A stretch of DNA of 64,000 nt from NCBI GenBank assembly GCA_028284485.1, contig JANQRQ010000306.1:51239-115238 (forward strand), written 5' to 3'. Position 1 is the stretch's first letter, and each line of letters begins with the position of its first letter. Shown in pieces: positions 27,824 through 38,284 of the stretch. The position numbers and the translations under genes were made by a program. The notes under the pieces were generated by a model. That model saw nothing but the letters and a program-made list of their open reading frames with translations, did not search any database and was not told where the DNA came from. This stretch comes from Planctomycetaceae bacterium. GTDB taxonomy: Bacteria; Planctomycetota; Planctomycetia; Planctomycetales; Planctomycetaceae.

Positions 27824-28723
27824 CTAATTCTTAAGCTCGCTCCGTAATGCCAGATATCGAGCTAAAGCATCGGACCAATGCGGCAATTCCTTTCCGGTCG
27901 CCTCGGCCAATCGGTGACCGTCCAGTACGCTGTAGACGGGCCGTGTCGCAGCGGCACCAAACTCGACGGTTGTGATGGGATTTACCGTAACATTCATGTT
28001 CGTCAACCGAAAGATCTCCGTAGCGAATCCATGCCAGGTCGTTTCTCCGGAATTTGTCACATGGTAGGTTCCGTATTTCTGCGTCTTGATTAGTTCGGCG
28101 ACTGCTTCTGCAACATCGTCCACAAACGAGGGTGTGCACAATTGATCGTTGACGACCCCGATTTCGTCCCGCTGCTGACCAAGCCGTAGCATCGTTTCAA
28201 CGAAGTTCCCGCGGTCGTCACGAATCACCGCCGCATGGCCGTACAAGCCGCAAGTTCGCACAACAAAATGCCGCTCGCAATTCTTGCGTACGAGCTGTTC
28301 ACCAGCGTACTTGCTAAGCGCATAGACGCAGGGTGGATCGGGGCAGTCCTCTTCCTCGTAGGGCGTCGCGCGAGTCTTCGGAGAAGACGTCGCCGATCGA
28401 TCGTAGCCCGAAAAAACGTAATCAGTGCTGACATGGACCAGCGTTACGCCACGACTCTGACAATAGCGGCTGAGCAGCATCGGGCCGGCTGCATTCACAC
28501 CAAATGCAGCCTGTAGCTCTTCTTCCGCACGGTCGACCGCGTTATAGGCAGCGGTATTGATAACAATATCGGGCCGACATTCGTCGAGTCGCGAATCGAC
28601 CGACTCCAAGTCGGTAATCTCTATCTCGGAATGAGACAAAGGGGTCACGTCGGCGTGGCGCGATAGAAGCGACACCAGGCTCATTCCCAGCTGTCCGTTG
28701 CATCCTGTGATGGCAACACGCAT
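27824..28723 (-). CDS. rfbD: dTDP-4-dehydrorhamnose reductase family protein
   Basis: 299 residues, extended SDR. NAD(P)-binding GCNGQLG at residues 7-13, the family segment DIVINTAAYNAVDRAEEE, VHVSTDYVFSG with the catalytic Thr/Ser region, and the active YALSKYAGE motif are all intact. The family makes dTDP-L-rhamnose for surface polysaccharide. No rfbA, rfbB or rfbC is nearby, so another NDP-sugar reduction is possible. Confidence 0.9.
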   Translation of the reverse strand: MRVAITGCNGQLGMSLVSLLSRHADVTPLSHSEIEITDLESVDSRLDECRPDIVINTAAYNAVDRAEEELQAAFGVNAAGPMLLSRYCQSRGVTLVHVSTDYVFSGYDRSATSSPKTRATPYEEEDCPDPPCVYALSKYAGEQLVRKNCERHFVVRTCGLYGHAAVIRDDRGNFVETMLRLGQQRDEIGVVNDQLCTPSFVDDVAEAVAELIKTQKYGTYHVTNSGETTWHGFATEIFRLTNMNVTVNPITTVEFGAAATRPVYSVLDGHRLAEATGKELPHWSDALARYLALRSELKN

Positions 28724-28911
28724 GATTCATCAATCCGATTCGTCGTCCGTCCCGCGACATTCTCAGCAATGGCTACTGGCAACTCGATGGCCGATGGCGG
28801 CCACAGCCCTCGGGGTTGAGACGATTTGGAACTCGGGATCATAAAGCATTCACTAGGGATTGTGGAGTTTGGGCCACGCGCACAATTCAGGCCATCGAAT
28901 CACCCCGACAA

Positions 28912-30894
28912 CTATTCCGTCGAACGGTCGGCACTTTGAAACTCGTTGAAGCGAGTATATTCCCAATGCCGATACATCTGCGACGTCTTGACAAGCTGTG
29001 CGTGCTTACCGGTCGCCTCAACTTTTCCGGCATGGACCAAAATAATCTGATCCGCACGGCGTAACGTGGAAAGGCGCGTCGGCAAAAAGATGACTGTCCG
29101 ATTCTCTAACAGGCGATTGTAAGCATCGTCGATCATCGACTTGGTATCGTCGTCCAAGGGTGTCGCCGGCTCCTCAATAATCATCAGCGCGGGGTCACGT
29201 AGCGCCGCACGGGCCAAGCCGAGTCGAAAGCCTTCGCCGACGCCGAGTTGCTCGCCATGTTCACCTAGGAACGTTTCGTAACCTTGTGAGAGCTTCAGAA
29301 TGAAATTGTGTGCATGAACCGACTTGGCGGCCTGCGTTGCCTTCTGCAACGAGTATTCCTCGCGACCACAGGTGATATTCTCAAAGACAGTCCCGGTGAA
29401 TGAGGGGTCGGTGCCGCCCACGTAAATTGCCTCGGCCCGTAGTGATTCCAATGTCACCCACGCGATATCTTCTCCGTCGAACAGAATTCTTCCGGAATGC
29501 GGTTCGATAAATCGGGGCAGCAAATAAGCCAATGCCCGCGACTCCAACGGATCGAGCGACACGAATGCTGTAACACCGCCGGCCGGCAGTTTCAGATCGA
29601 ATTTGTCGAGTAACCGATACTTGCCCGGAAGGTCGTAGGTGACTGCCTCGAATTGAATCGACTTCGCCACTGGCTGCAAGAACTTGGCGCCGACCGCCTG
29701 CCCGACTTCGGGGATTTCGCCGGTATAACGCTTGATTTTAGAGGCCGCCTGACGTGCTGCACCAAATTCAAACTGCAATAGCCACAGAGACTCTAACGGG
29801 CGATGCATGCATGAAAAAGCCGCCAACATAAAAAAGGCCGCCGGTGCCGACAGTTGGTTAGGAGCCAGCAAAACTTTTTTTCCGATCAGAAACAAAACGA
29901 TAATCACGCTCGCCATGACCAGAAAACGGACATTCCAGCGCGTCGATGTTTCTTCCTGCGATAGGGATTTGACGTTTTTCGAGAACCGTTCAAGACTCTT
30001 TTGAAACTGTTCGTGTTCAAAGTCTTCCATACCATATCCACGAACCAAACGCGTCTTGTGCAATCCCTCGGCCAGCAATTGCAAATCCGACCGGGCGCGA
30101 TCTTCACTCAAACGCCGAGCCGCCTCGAACCGTCGATGCGCGACTTGGACTAAAACCCAACAGGCACCCAACGGAATCAAGCACTGTAACGCGACGAGCC
30201 AGTGGATCGAAATCGACAAGGCAACCAGCAGGACCAACTCCGGTAGATAGCGACCAAGGTGGTACACACGCAGAAAGATTCCCTGACGCAGTTTGTCAAT
30301 TTCCGTTGTGAACATTTCGTAAACGCGGTCAGCGTCGCGCTGTTCGACGTCGCTAGGTCCCAGCCGCAGCGACTGCCGGTGTAACGTCTTGCGAAGTCGG
30401 GTCACAACATCAAGCCCCACACGGGCGCTGAGTGTTCGGGCACGCGAAAGCATTCGGCTGCGAACGACGCCGATAAAGGCTGCGGAAAGAATCAGCACAA
30501 GCAGCGCGCTTTGATTCGTCTGCAGAACTTCGAATTCGCGAAATGACCAGGCCACCGCAGGGCCCCAGTAACGATTGCGTGACCACCAAACGGCGGGAAG
30601 AATACCCCGATTGCGGAACGTCACGCGGAAGTTCTGGCCTTGATTCGGTACGCGGCTGGGAAGTTCCGGCAGAATGTCGCCGGCAAGCGGTGTCAGCGTT
30701 TCGATTTCGCTGCCGGGGATTGAAAGCTCGCCGCGATCAATCAGCAGATCGGCAAACAAGTACAAATCGAAAAGCAACAGGCATAACAGCAGGGAGGATA
30801 ACCCAGACCAGATCAGCGCCGAGCGCGACGACCTCCGAAAGAGCTCTTTATTGGGAAATACCTGTTGGAACGCATTTCTTTCTGATCCGGCCAC
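28912..30894 (-). CDS. ABC exporter-like protein with degenerate ATPase domain
   Basis: 660 residues in the layout of a half-size exporter: membrane domain (helices near 30-55, 125-145, 220-250, 310-345), then a nucleotide-binding-like domain (about 405-650). The ATPase motifs are mostly lost: the Walker A site near 445 reads VSLDPLESRAL with no GKS/T, the Q-loop Gln is Gly (VGGTDP), the signature reads LGVGEG, Walker B is MIIEEP with Glu for Asp, and the H-loop His is absent (LPTRLST). The D-loop-like LDDD remains. The frame is open throughout, so it is unlikely to be a pseudogene. Start is GTG. It lies 134 bases after an ABC-2 permease in the same direction. Confidence 0.85.
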   Translation of the reverse strand: MAGSERNAFQQVFPNKELFRRSSRSALIWSGLSSLLLCLLLFDLYLFADLLIDRGELSIPGSEIETLTPLAGDILPELPSRVPNQGQNFRVTFRNRGILPAVWWSRNRYWGPAVAWSFREFEVLQTNQSALLVLILSAAFIGVVRSRMLSRARTLSARVGLDVVTRLRKTLHRQSLRLGPSDVEQRDADRVYEMFTTEIDKLRQGIFLRVYHLGRYLPELVLLVALSISIHWLVALQCLIPLGACWVLVQVAHRRFEAARRLSEDRARSDLQLLAEGLHKTRLVRGYGMEDFEHEQFQKSLERFSKNVKSLSQEETSTRWNVRFLVMASVIIVLFLIGKKVLLAPNQLSAPAAFFMLAAFSCMHRPLESLWLLQFEFGAARQAASKIKRYTGEIPEVGQAVGAKFLQPVAKSIQFEAVTYDLPGKYRLLDKFDLKLPAGGVTAFVSLDPLESRALAYLLPRFIEPHSGRILFDGEDIAWVTLESLRAEAIYVGGTDPSFTGTVFENITCGREEYSLQKATQAAKSVHAHNFILKLSQGYETFLGEHGEQLGVGEGFRLGLARAALRDPALMIIEEPATPLDDDTKSMIDDAYNRLLENRTVIFLPTRLSTLRRADQIILVHAGKVEATGKHAQLVKTSQMYRHWEYTRFNEFQSADRSTE

Positions 30895-31028
30895 GTTATC
30901 CGCCGTTCATTCGCGAAAACGCTTGCCTCCCTGGACATTGGACTCATTCGTCCCTGGACTCAGGCGGCCCACCTCTCAAACAAGCATCAAGCTCCCTGTC
31001 TCAACCTTACCTCACGACGGGACGTCCG

Positions 31029-32012
31029 TCACGCCAGGTCCCGGTCTTCAAATAGAATAAACGCCAACAGAATCGCTGCTGTGCAATAGACCACACAATA
31101 CAGGGCGGCGTATCCCAAATAGACCGGTGGGACCATCGTATCTGTCGCAACCGCCGCCTGCATGTTGAACACATCTAATGAGGGCAATATCGTCGCAATC
31201 AGCTTGGCGACGAACTGGACAGGCTCCAATCCTTCCTGATTGGTCTGAACCAGGACACCGGCCAAGTGACCAACAACAAAAATGGCCAGACAACTGACAA
31301 TATTGACAACCATCGGGACACGAGTCGAAAGCGCGACACTGACGGCCGTTAGGACGGCAATTTCGAGAAAGATCAGCGCGATGCCGGGCAAGACCAATAG
31401 GACGGCCCGCATTCGTTCCGGATTCGGCAACCAAGTGTAAGCGTCGAAGTATTCCGGGATTTCTCCCGCCCCCGATTCCTTGGCGTCGTATCCGACTTTG
31501 TAAAAGATCAGCAGCAGAAAGGCGATCAACAAGGGTAGCAGCAACCACAACACGCCCTGCAAAATGCCCACATACTTTCCGACCACAAACTGCCGCCGAT
31601 TAATCGGCTTCGACAACAGCGTCATCGCGGTTTTTCCTTCGATTTCATTCGAAATCCCGATGCTCGATGTCCAAACCGCAAGCAGCAAACCGGAGATCAA
31701 TATCGTCGCCAGTCCACAGTCCTTTTGCATTTTGATGTCATCGCCAAGCGAAAAGAACGGCACAAATGTATTGAAGACCAAGACGATTAGCCCAATTCCC
31801 AGCAAGAAGCTGAACACGGGCTGCCGAATCGATTCTTTCGTTGTCGCACGGGCAATGACACCGGCACGCGTCAAATAGCTGAACGCCGTCATCGCCATGA
31901 GAACCAACATCGTTGCTGCGCCAGCTGCCCAAAACTGACCAGGCGGTATTTCCGCTTCGGTACTCTCAATGGCAGCCAGAATCGTCGGATCAAATGAAAA
32001 CATGAAATCCAT
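31029..32012 (-). CDS. ABC-2 type transporter permease
   Basis: About 327 residues with six or so hydrophobic segments. The cytoplasmic loop [27 protein letters not shown] is the typical ABC-2/NosY-like signature. It should pair with a separate ATPase, but none with intact motifs lies next to it; the gene downstream is the degenerate ABC protein. Substrate unknown. Start at ATG 32012 rather than the preceding GTG. Confidence 0.85.
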   Translation of the reverse strand: MDFMFSFDPTILAAIESTEAEIPPGQFWAAGAATMLVLMAMTAFSYLTRAGVIARATTKESIRQPVFSFLLGIGLIVLVFNTFVPFFSLGDDIKMQKDCGLATILISGLLLAVWTSSIGISNEIEGKTAMTLLSKPINRRQFVVGKYVGILQGVLWLLLPLLIAFLLLIFYKVGYDAKESGAGEIPEYFDAYTWLPNPERMRAVLLVLPGIALIFLEIAVLTAVSVALSTRVPMVVNIVSCLAIFVVGHLAGVLVQTNQEGLEPVQFVAKLIATILPSLDVFNMQAAVATDTMVPPVYLGYAALYCVVYCTAAILLAFILFEDRDLA

Positions 32013-32259
32013 CACTTCGACACTATCGATATTGGAATTCTACAGGGGACGATCAACCATCGGTGAGATCGATCACGTACCCAAACTCCAGTAGCTACGC
32101 TGCGTTGCGGCCGCACGTTGGCCTGAAATTCGGACATCGAGATCGAATCGCCTCATTTTCCACTTTATGCATCTGCACGAGGAAAGAAAAGCGGGGAATC
32201 CCCTGGGAGACCAATTGTGTGGCCATAATTGCCCCCGGGCCCGGATCTGCGACGGGATC

Positions 32260-32556
32260 CTAATATCGAATATGAAAACCCGAGATCTCCTCACCGGATG
32301 TGTCATCTTCGATGTCATAACCGCTAATGTTGCCTCCCATGGCCTCAGCGACGCCCGCGAGAAATTTGTCCAACACATCCGACTCGCCAATAGCCAGTAA
32401 TTCGACCGCCCCGCTCGCAAGGTTACGAACGTAACCACTGATGTTAAAACGCATTGCGATGCGATGTGCAGTATAGCGAAATCCGACTCCCTGGACGCGC
32501 CCGCGATAAAGCACGCGGCGACGAACGATCGAATGGTGCCCACCGGAATTGCTCAT
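32260..32556 (-). CDS. acyP: acylphosphatase
   Basis: 98 residues, normal for the family. The phosphate loop GRVQGVGFR ends in catalytic Arg27, and Asn45 in YVRNLASG completes the active site. It hydrolyses acyl phosphates such as 1,3-bisphosphoglycerate or carbamoyl phosphate. It lies 76 bases after the WD40-cytochrome gene, same direction; no functional link is evident. Confidence 0.93.
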   Translation of the reverse strand: MSNSGGHHSIVRRRVLYRGRVQGVGFRYTAHRIAMRFNISGYVRNLASGAVELLAIGESDVLDKFLAGVAEAMGGNISGYDIEDDTSGEEISGFHIRY

Positions 32557-32632
32557 CGGTCAAATGAAACTGCCTGCCGGATTCTCGTTGCCACAAAAGC
32601 TGCTGATGCGTACTCGGTCGTCTGAAGCGACT

Positions 32633-35506
32633 TCATTTCCCGACTTCGCCTCGAGCCAGAGCGGGGGGCCGGCGCACGTGAATCTGAATGGGTAAAGAGC
32701 TTTGTTTCCCTTCTCCCTTTTTGGCTTCAGACTGTGCTGTCGCATGGATCCACCGTGTTGTTTCCGGGACCCAATCTTCAGCGGACAAGACGATTTGCCT
32801 TTCGTCCTCGTTTTCGCGGATCAACACTCCGCTCAAACCGATGTTGTCGACAATAATCCCGTGCGGCAGATTCTCGACGTCAAATTTCAATTCACCCGTA
32901 AAGTCATTATGTCGTTCAATGCGCAGCATCGCGGTGATCGAAGTCCCTGGCGTGATGACGATTCCCTCTGGTCCGTCGAAGTCTGGGGAAGTTCGATAGC
33001 CGCCATCCGGCTCGAGACGGATCCGCACGGTCGTCGATTCCGCCAGCTTGATCTCCCCGAGATTCCCAATGGTCCGTGTCACCTCTTTACCGAGAATCGT
33101 CGCGGTGGCCTTCAACTTCACGTTCGCCGACTGTTCGATTGTTGGCTGCACGGCATCCATCGACGCGGTAAGAACCGTATCAGCATCATGATGACCGGCC
33201 TGAATGACAATCGGAGTGGGAATGTGAAATCCCGGCGGCAAATTCTCTACGTCGATAGTTACTTCGCCGTTAAAACCGTCGGTCCGTTCAAGTTGGAGTG
33301 GAATTCTCTTGCCACCGCCCGGCGAGACAATCGGATCCCTTCCACCGACAACTTCATTGAGGCGCGCTCTGCCTTTCAAAACGACATTGAACCCGGGTCG
33401 CGGTTCGCGAACACGTAACCAATATTTGAAGTCCGGCCCCGAAAAACCGCGCGTGTCGGTCACTCGAATGAGGTATTCGCCATCCTCTGGCGCCGTAAAG
33501 GTCAACAATGAATCGCGACCAAGTTTTCTCGTGGCATCGTCATCGTTGACATAGTACAGCGGAAAGACCGGTAAACCGTTATCGGTAAACTTTGCACCGG
33601 GCCGGTGCGGCTCGACGATGTAAACCGGGTCGCCCAGCGCATGAACCAACGGGCTGGTTTCAAAATAGCACTTCCGCTTGCCGTCAATTGCGTAGAACAA
33701 CATCCCGGAATCCGGCCCCTGCGGCATGCGGTACCATTTGCCGACTTCGCCCGCCAGATAGACAAATTGATTCAACTTCATCTCATCGGGATGTCCGACG
33801 CGAAGAATCCGTTGTGTCGAACCGATCGGCCGAAACATCGTGTAAGTATCTCGAATCGCGCGAAGTTGTAGCCGCAATACCGGTTCGCCGTCCGGATGAA
33901 GAACTTCGACCATCGTATCGGCCGGGGATTTGATCTTTTCTGCGCGTGTTTCGATAATCCACGCCTGACCTTTTTTGGCAGCGAATCGAAACAAATCGGT
34001 GTCGCCGTTTCTCTTGCCATTGGCATCCAACGTGCCTGCCACAACACCCGGTGTCGAGATCGGCATCGCATCCGATGGGTTATTGTTCGGCTCTGATTCT
34101 GCGACTTCCGGCGGCTTTTCCGAATAGTCTGCATCGGCATGCGGCAATGGCATTGGCAGCTCGTTCAGCGGACGATCGGCCGAGCGCGCATAGCGCTCTC
34201 GCGTGTCGACAGCAATACTTCCAAGAGAACCGTCAATCCGACCGACGACCAATGCTTGACCACGCGGGTCAAAACTTAATGCGGTCGGCCAATCCGGTTG
34301 CTGTTTTAACGTGCGGATCAATTCCATCGATCCCGAATCCCAGATTCGCAATTCCCGATCTTCGGAGGAAGAGGCCAAAACGCGGCCATTCTGCGAGTAG
34401 GCCAGCGCGATGATCGGCTCTTCGTGCGCGAATCGAGCATACAAAATGGGATTCGTACCGGCACGACCCCCTTCGTTAATCGACCAGACTCGAAGTCGGG
34501 AATCAGCTCCGCCGGCTGCTACCGTTTTTCCACCAGGATGGAAACAGACAGCGTACTGCTCCATCGTCGGCTCGATCAAAGTTTCCAACCGCTTGCCGGT
34601 CTTCACATCCCAGAGTTTGATCGTCTTGTCGCCGCTGGCACTCCCCAGAATGCGTCCCTCGGGATGGAATGCCAGATCGAACACGGCATCGTTGTGACCG
34701 GCAAGTGTGTTCAGTTCCTCGCCCGAAGTCGGATCCCAAAGTTTGATTTTTTGATCATAGCCGCCCGTTGCCAAAACTGTTTTTTGCTCGTTCAAGCAAA
34801 CGGCATACAGGCTATCGGTATGTCCACGAATCGTGCGGTCTTCCTGCCAATCCTCCGTGTTCCATATTCGCACTTCGCCATACAAACCGGGCTCGCCGCC
34901 CGCTGCCAGCAACCACTTACCGTCGGCAGAAAACTCCAAGTCGTTCACTTGGCCGGCATGAAACTTCAACGAATGGACAAGCTGCCGATCGTCGGCATTG
35001 AGGATTTCAACGCGACCATACCGAGCAACCGCCAGCCAGGCATTTTTCGGCGAGTGCTTTAACGATGCAATCGGGTCACGCACGGATCCCGTCGTTGCGA
35101 TGTCAGGAGTCTGCAGCACGGGCATTGGGGGCGTTTCTCGGTTGGGACCCATCGCTCCACCCTCGATCCAAGCGCGGAGAACCGCGATTTCCTCTGCCGT
35201 CGGACCTTCGTTATCGTCCGGCGGCATGAACGGTTCCATTTTCTTTTCGAGCATCAGGATCAGACGACTTTGATCCGGCTGCGAAGCGACGATGACGCTC
35301 CCTTTCTCCCCGCCCCGCGACATTGCCGCAAAATTCTCTAAGTCGAGCCCGCCTTCGGCATCGTCCGTGTTGTGGCATCCCACGCAGTATTGTCGAAAGA
35401 TCGGAGCCACATGCCGGTCGTATGAAATCTCACTCGGATCAGCCGCCCCAGACCAACTGGTCATCGCGCAGAAGATCGCAAAAGTGATTGTGAGTTCTCG
35501 CTTCAT
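32633..35506 (-). CDS. planctomycete cytochrome c / WD40 / PPC-domain protein
   Basis: 957 residues, secreted (signal peptide about 1-21). Heme-binding CVGCH at residues 41-45 lies in a planctomycete-type cytochrome c domain that ends with a MPPDD loop carrying the distal Met. A WD40 propeller follows (about 135-450; repeated units such as DKTIKLWDVKTG and DQKIKLWDPTSG), then a PPC-type beta domain (about 490-590) and further beta-rich segments to the end. Electron transfer in the periplasm coupled to a protein-binding propeller is the likely role. Third gene of a leftward cluster after a DUF1501 protein and a DUF1549/DUF1553 protein. Confidence 0.88.
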   Translation of the reverse strand: MKRELTITFAIFCAMTSWSGAADPSEISYDRHVAPIFRQYCVGCHNTDDAEGGLDLENFAAMSRGGEKGSVIVASQPDQSRLILMLEKKMEPFMPPDDNEGPTAEEIAVLRAWIEGGAMGPNRETPPMPVLQTPDIATTGSVRDPIASLKHSPKNAWLAVARYGRVEILNADDRQLVHSLKFHAGQVNDLEFSADGKWLLAAGGEPGLYGEVRIWNTEDWQEDRTIRGHTDSLYAVCLNEQKTVLATGGYDQKIKLWDPTSGEELNTLAGHNDAVFDLAFHPEGRILGSASGDKTIKLWDVKTGKRLETLIEPTMEQYAVCFHPGGKTVAAGGADSRLRVWSINEGGRAGTNPILYARFAHEEPIIALAYSQNGRVLASSSEDRELRIWDSGSMELIRTLKQQPDWPTALSFDPRGQALVVGRIDGSLGSIAVDTRERYARSADRPLNELPMPLPHADADYSEKPPEVAESEPNNNPSDAMPISTPGVVAGTLDANGKRNGDTDLFRFAAKKGQAWIIETRAEKIKSPADTMVEVLHPDGEPVLRLQLRAIRDTYTMFRPIGSTQRILRVGHPDEMKLNQFVYLAGEVGKWYRMPQGPDSGMLFYAIDGKRKCYFETSPLVHALGDPVYIVEPHRPGAKFTDNGLPVFPLYYVNDDDATRKLGRDSLLTFTAPEDGEYLIRVTDTRGFSGPDFKYWLRVREPRPGFNVVLKGRARLNEVVGGRDPIVSPGGGKRIPLQLERTDGFNGEVTIDVENLPPGFHIPTPIVIQAGHHDADTVLTASMDAVQPTIEQSANVKLKATATILGKEVTRTIGNLGEIKLAESTTVRIRLEPDGGYRTSPDFDGPEGIVITPGTSITAMLRIERHNDFTGELKFDVENLPHGIIVDNIGLSGVLIRENEDERQIVLSAEDWVPETTRWIHATAQSEAKKGEGKQSSLPIQIHVRRPPALARGEVGK

Positions 35507-35596
35507 AGGACTTGATCCAACGGCTGTTCCATACCAAGGCTTCGCATTCCGACGAATTCAAAACGGCCGCTTCTGACGAACATCATCACGATTGAT

Positions 35597-38122
35597 TTAA
35601 TGGTTAAATAGAAACTCCCGGCTGGTCAGCATGCTCCAATGCAAATCCTCCCATGCCAATCGCTCATCTTCCAACGGCGCTTCTTTAACGATTTCGACAA
35701 TCTGCTTGGTTTCCGATTCCGTCGGGAACCGCGAAAACGCATTGAGATAAAGCTCCTCGACGATCTGCTCGTGGGTGTAACCCCGAGTCATCAATCGGCC
35801 GATAATGTTGTTTTCCGCTTCTAACTTTCGATTAATCGTATCCCCATTGGCCAAATGCAAAACCTGAACCATGCTCGGTTCATTGGATCGTTCGCATTCA
35901 CAGGTAATGATTCGCTCCGGGTTACCAAACGTCCGCAGAAAATAGGACCCCACCGTTTCGTCATTAGGATCTTTCTTGACGACTCCGCTGCGCGGCACAA
36001 TTTCGACACGACCAGGGTCGATCAATTGCATCGCTCGGGCACCTTTGGGCTGTTCATGAAATGGTGTCGCCACCAAAGTCGCCCGCGAGAACGCATCTAA
36101 AAGAACTTCCGCCTTCAGCCGTCGCGGATACCAGCGCGAATAGAACCGCTCATCCGATTCGTTATCCGGCAGCGAGCGACTCGATCGCTGGTACGTCTTT
36201 GACATGAGAATCACTCGCATCAAAGCATGCAAATCGTATTCATTCTCAATCAGGTATTCAGCCAAGGCCGTGAGTAACGGTTCGTTACTGGGCGGATTTG
36301 TCGATCGCAAGTCGTCAATCTTTTCAACGATTCCCGTCCCCATGAAATTGGCCCACACGCGATTCGATATGGCACGGGCAAAATAGGGGTTTTCTGGAGA
36401 CGTCAACCAATCCGCCAAATGAATTCGGCGGTCGGTGAGATCCGCCGGGTCGATTGCAACGCCATCGAGGGGACGCGGAAGTTGTGGTCGTCCTGTGCGC
36501 GGCTGAATTAATTCTCCATCATCAACCGTAAAGATCGTCCGCAACCCGTCGCCTTGCTTGTAGTCGCCCGCCCAGCCTTTGCCGCGCACCCGGGCAAAAA
36601 TACTGGCCATGCCGTAGTAATCGTCGTTCGTCCATTTTTCGAGCGGATGGTCGTGGCAGCGGGCGCACTGAATAGACATGCCGAGATAGGCCATCGAAAC
36701 TGTCTCGGCCATGTCCAGCGGATCTTGATGCAATGTGTAAAAATTCGTGGCCCCGTTTTCGTACGTGCTGCCTTTGGCCGTCACCATTTCGCGTGCGAAT
36801 CGATCCCACGCCGTGTTGTTCATCACATGGCGTCGAATCCACACATAAAATGCCTGCAGCGCCTTGGGTCGAAATCGCCTGCTGGTAACCAAAAACAGGT
36901 CACACCATTTGTGCGTCCAATAGTCCACGAACTCCGGTCGACCGAGCAATTCGTCAATCAGCCGTTCTCGCTTGTCCGGCGACTCATCTTCCAAAAACGC
37001 TCGCACTTCCGACGCTTTCGGCAAAACGCCGATCGTATCGAGGAACGCCCGGCGCAGAAATTCAGCGTCCGTCGCATCGGGTGAAGGCGGAATGTTCAAA
37101 CTTTCCAGCTTCGCCAGAACATGGTCGTCGATGAAGTTGTTGCGTGGGGCTTCCGCAAACCGTTCCGGCGAAACGTCGACGTCGTACGGAACAGTAATCG
37201 TTGCCGTCTCGTTATTACTGAGATACCACGCCACGATTGCCGTTTCACCGGGACCGGTGACGTTGACGGCGCCTGATTGATCGACGTCGGCCACGGAAAC
37301 ATTCACCGCTGTGAACTTCACCCAACGAGTAACGTCTTCGACACGCCCATCGTCAAAATGGGCCAATACAAGCAGCTGCTGGTTGTCACCGGGTTGAAGA
37401 ACGGTGTTCGCCGGCAGCACTTCGAGACGATCGAGCCGCGAATCGTCATCGCTGGGCGCAGGGTGTCCATTCGCCAACCATTCACTCAGGACGCGGTATT
37501 CCAATGAATCGACACGGAAACGCAGGCCACCTTTGTGGGGGATCGCTCCGCTCGGCTTCGTCAGAAATAAACTTCGACCCGGATCCTTCGGGACAATGCG
37601 TCGACCACGAGACTGACGAGTGATCGCCAAATAGTCCGATTCCGGGTCGTAACCACGCAGCGATAACTTAAAGCCATTCTTTCCGGCAGCGGCACCGTGA
37701 CATGCACCGGAATTGCAACCCACCTTCGACAAGACCGATTGGACGTGGTTTCGAAAGCTCCACTGCATCGGCTCATCGTAGTCAGTCACTTCGACCGATA
37801 ACGACTTCTCAATTCGGCCAACACGAACGGCTATTGTCGTGGCCCCATTCCCTGTCGGCAGCACGACTCCGTTTTCGACTCGAGCCACACCGGGATCGCT
37901 CGACTCGAAGACGATTCCATCAACAATCTGGCCGGTGTATTTCCCCTCTTCGACTCGTTCCACCAACAGCCGATGCGATGCCGCCGGTCCGTTAAGTTTC
38001 AGATCGCTGGGGATAACTGCAATTGTCTCGTCTGCCAGCCCGATGCACGTCGACAGCGCGATGAAACTTGCAAAGGCGAAACCGGCCTTGCAGATTCTCG
38101 TTGGAGCCGATTGCTTCCTCAT
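35597..38122 (-). CDS. DUF1549/DUF1553 protein with Ig-like and heme-like motifs
   Basis: 841 residues with signal peptide (ends near residue 30). An Ig-like (BIG2-type) domain covers about 35-115, followed by a CNSGACHG site (Cys-x4-Cys-His spacing, unlike the usual Cys-x2-Cys-His). DUF1549 (about 330-540) includes the canonical CARCHDHPLEKW, so at least one c-type heme is likely. DUF1553 (about 590-830) completes the pattern, with FVDYWTHKWCDL and RVWANFMGTGIV as landmarks. These large periplasmic proteins are greatly expanded in planctomycetes and of uncertain role. Adjacent to DUF1501 on one side and the WD40 cytochrome on the other. Confidence 0.88.
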   Translation of the reverse strand: MRKQSAPTRICKAGFAFASFIALSTCIGLADETIAVIPSDLKLNGPAASHRLLVERVEEGKYTGQIVDGIVFESSDPGVARVENGVVLPTGNGATTIAVRVGRIEKSLSVEVTDYDEPMQWSFRNHVQSVLSKVGCNSGACHGAAAGKNGFKLSLRGYDPESDYLAITRQSRGRRIVPKDPGRSLFLTKPSGAIPHKGGLRFRVDSLEYRVLSEWLANGHPAPSDDDSRLDRLEVLPANTVLQPGDNQQLLVLAHFDDGRVEDVTRWVKFTAVNVSVADVDQSGAVNVTGPGETAIVAWYLSNNETATITVPYDVDVSPERFAEAPRNNFIDDHVLAKLESLNIPPSPDATDAEFLRRAFLDTIGVLPKASEVRAFLEDESPDKRERLIDELLGRPEFVDYWTHKWCDLFLVTSRRFRPKALQAFYVWIRRHVMNNTAWDRFAREMVTAKGSTYENGATNFYTLHQDPLDMAETVSMAYLGMSIQCARCHDHPLEKWTNDDYYGMASIFARVRGKGWAGDYKQGDGLRTIFTVDDGELIQPRTGRPQLPRPLDGVAIDPADLTDRRIHLADWLTSPENPYFARAISNRVWANFMGTGIVEKIDDLRSTNPPSNEPLLTALAEYLIENEYDLHALMRVILMSKTYQRSSRSLPDNESDERFYSRWYPRRLKAEVLLDAFSRATLVATPFHEQPKGARAMQLIDPGRVEIVPRSGVVKKDPNDETVGSYFLRTFGNPERIITCECERSNEPSMVQVLHLANGDTINRKLEAENNIIGRLMTRGYTHEQIVEELYLNAFSRFPTESETKQIVEIVKEAPLEDERLAWEDLHWSMLTSREFLFNH

Positions 38123-38284
38123 CCGTCTACCTAACCCGCTCGCGAATTGCTCTTGATTGCTTCGGCCAGCCCGTCAAACCGTCCCTATTTACGCCTTCGT
38201 TTAGTGTAACCGTTGGAAAGGTTCGGCGGGCAAACATCTCCCCAATTCTGGGGATCTTTGTACCGATTGTGGAACTGTTGCCGA

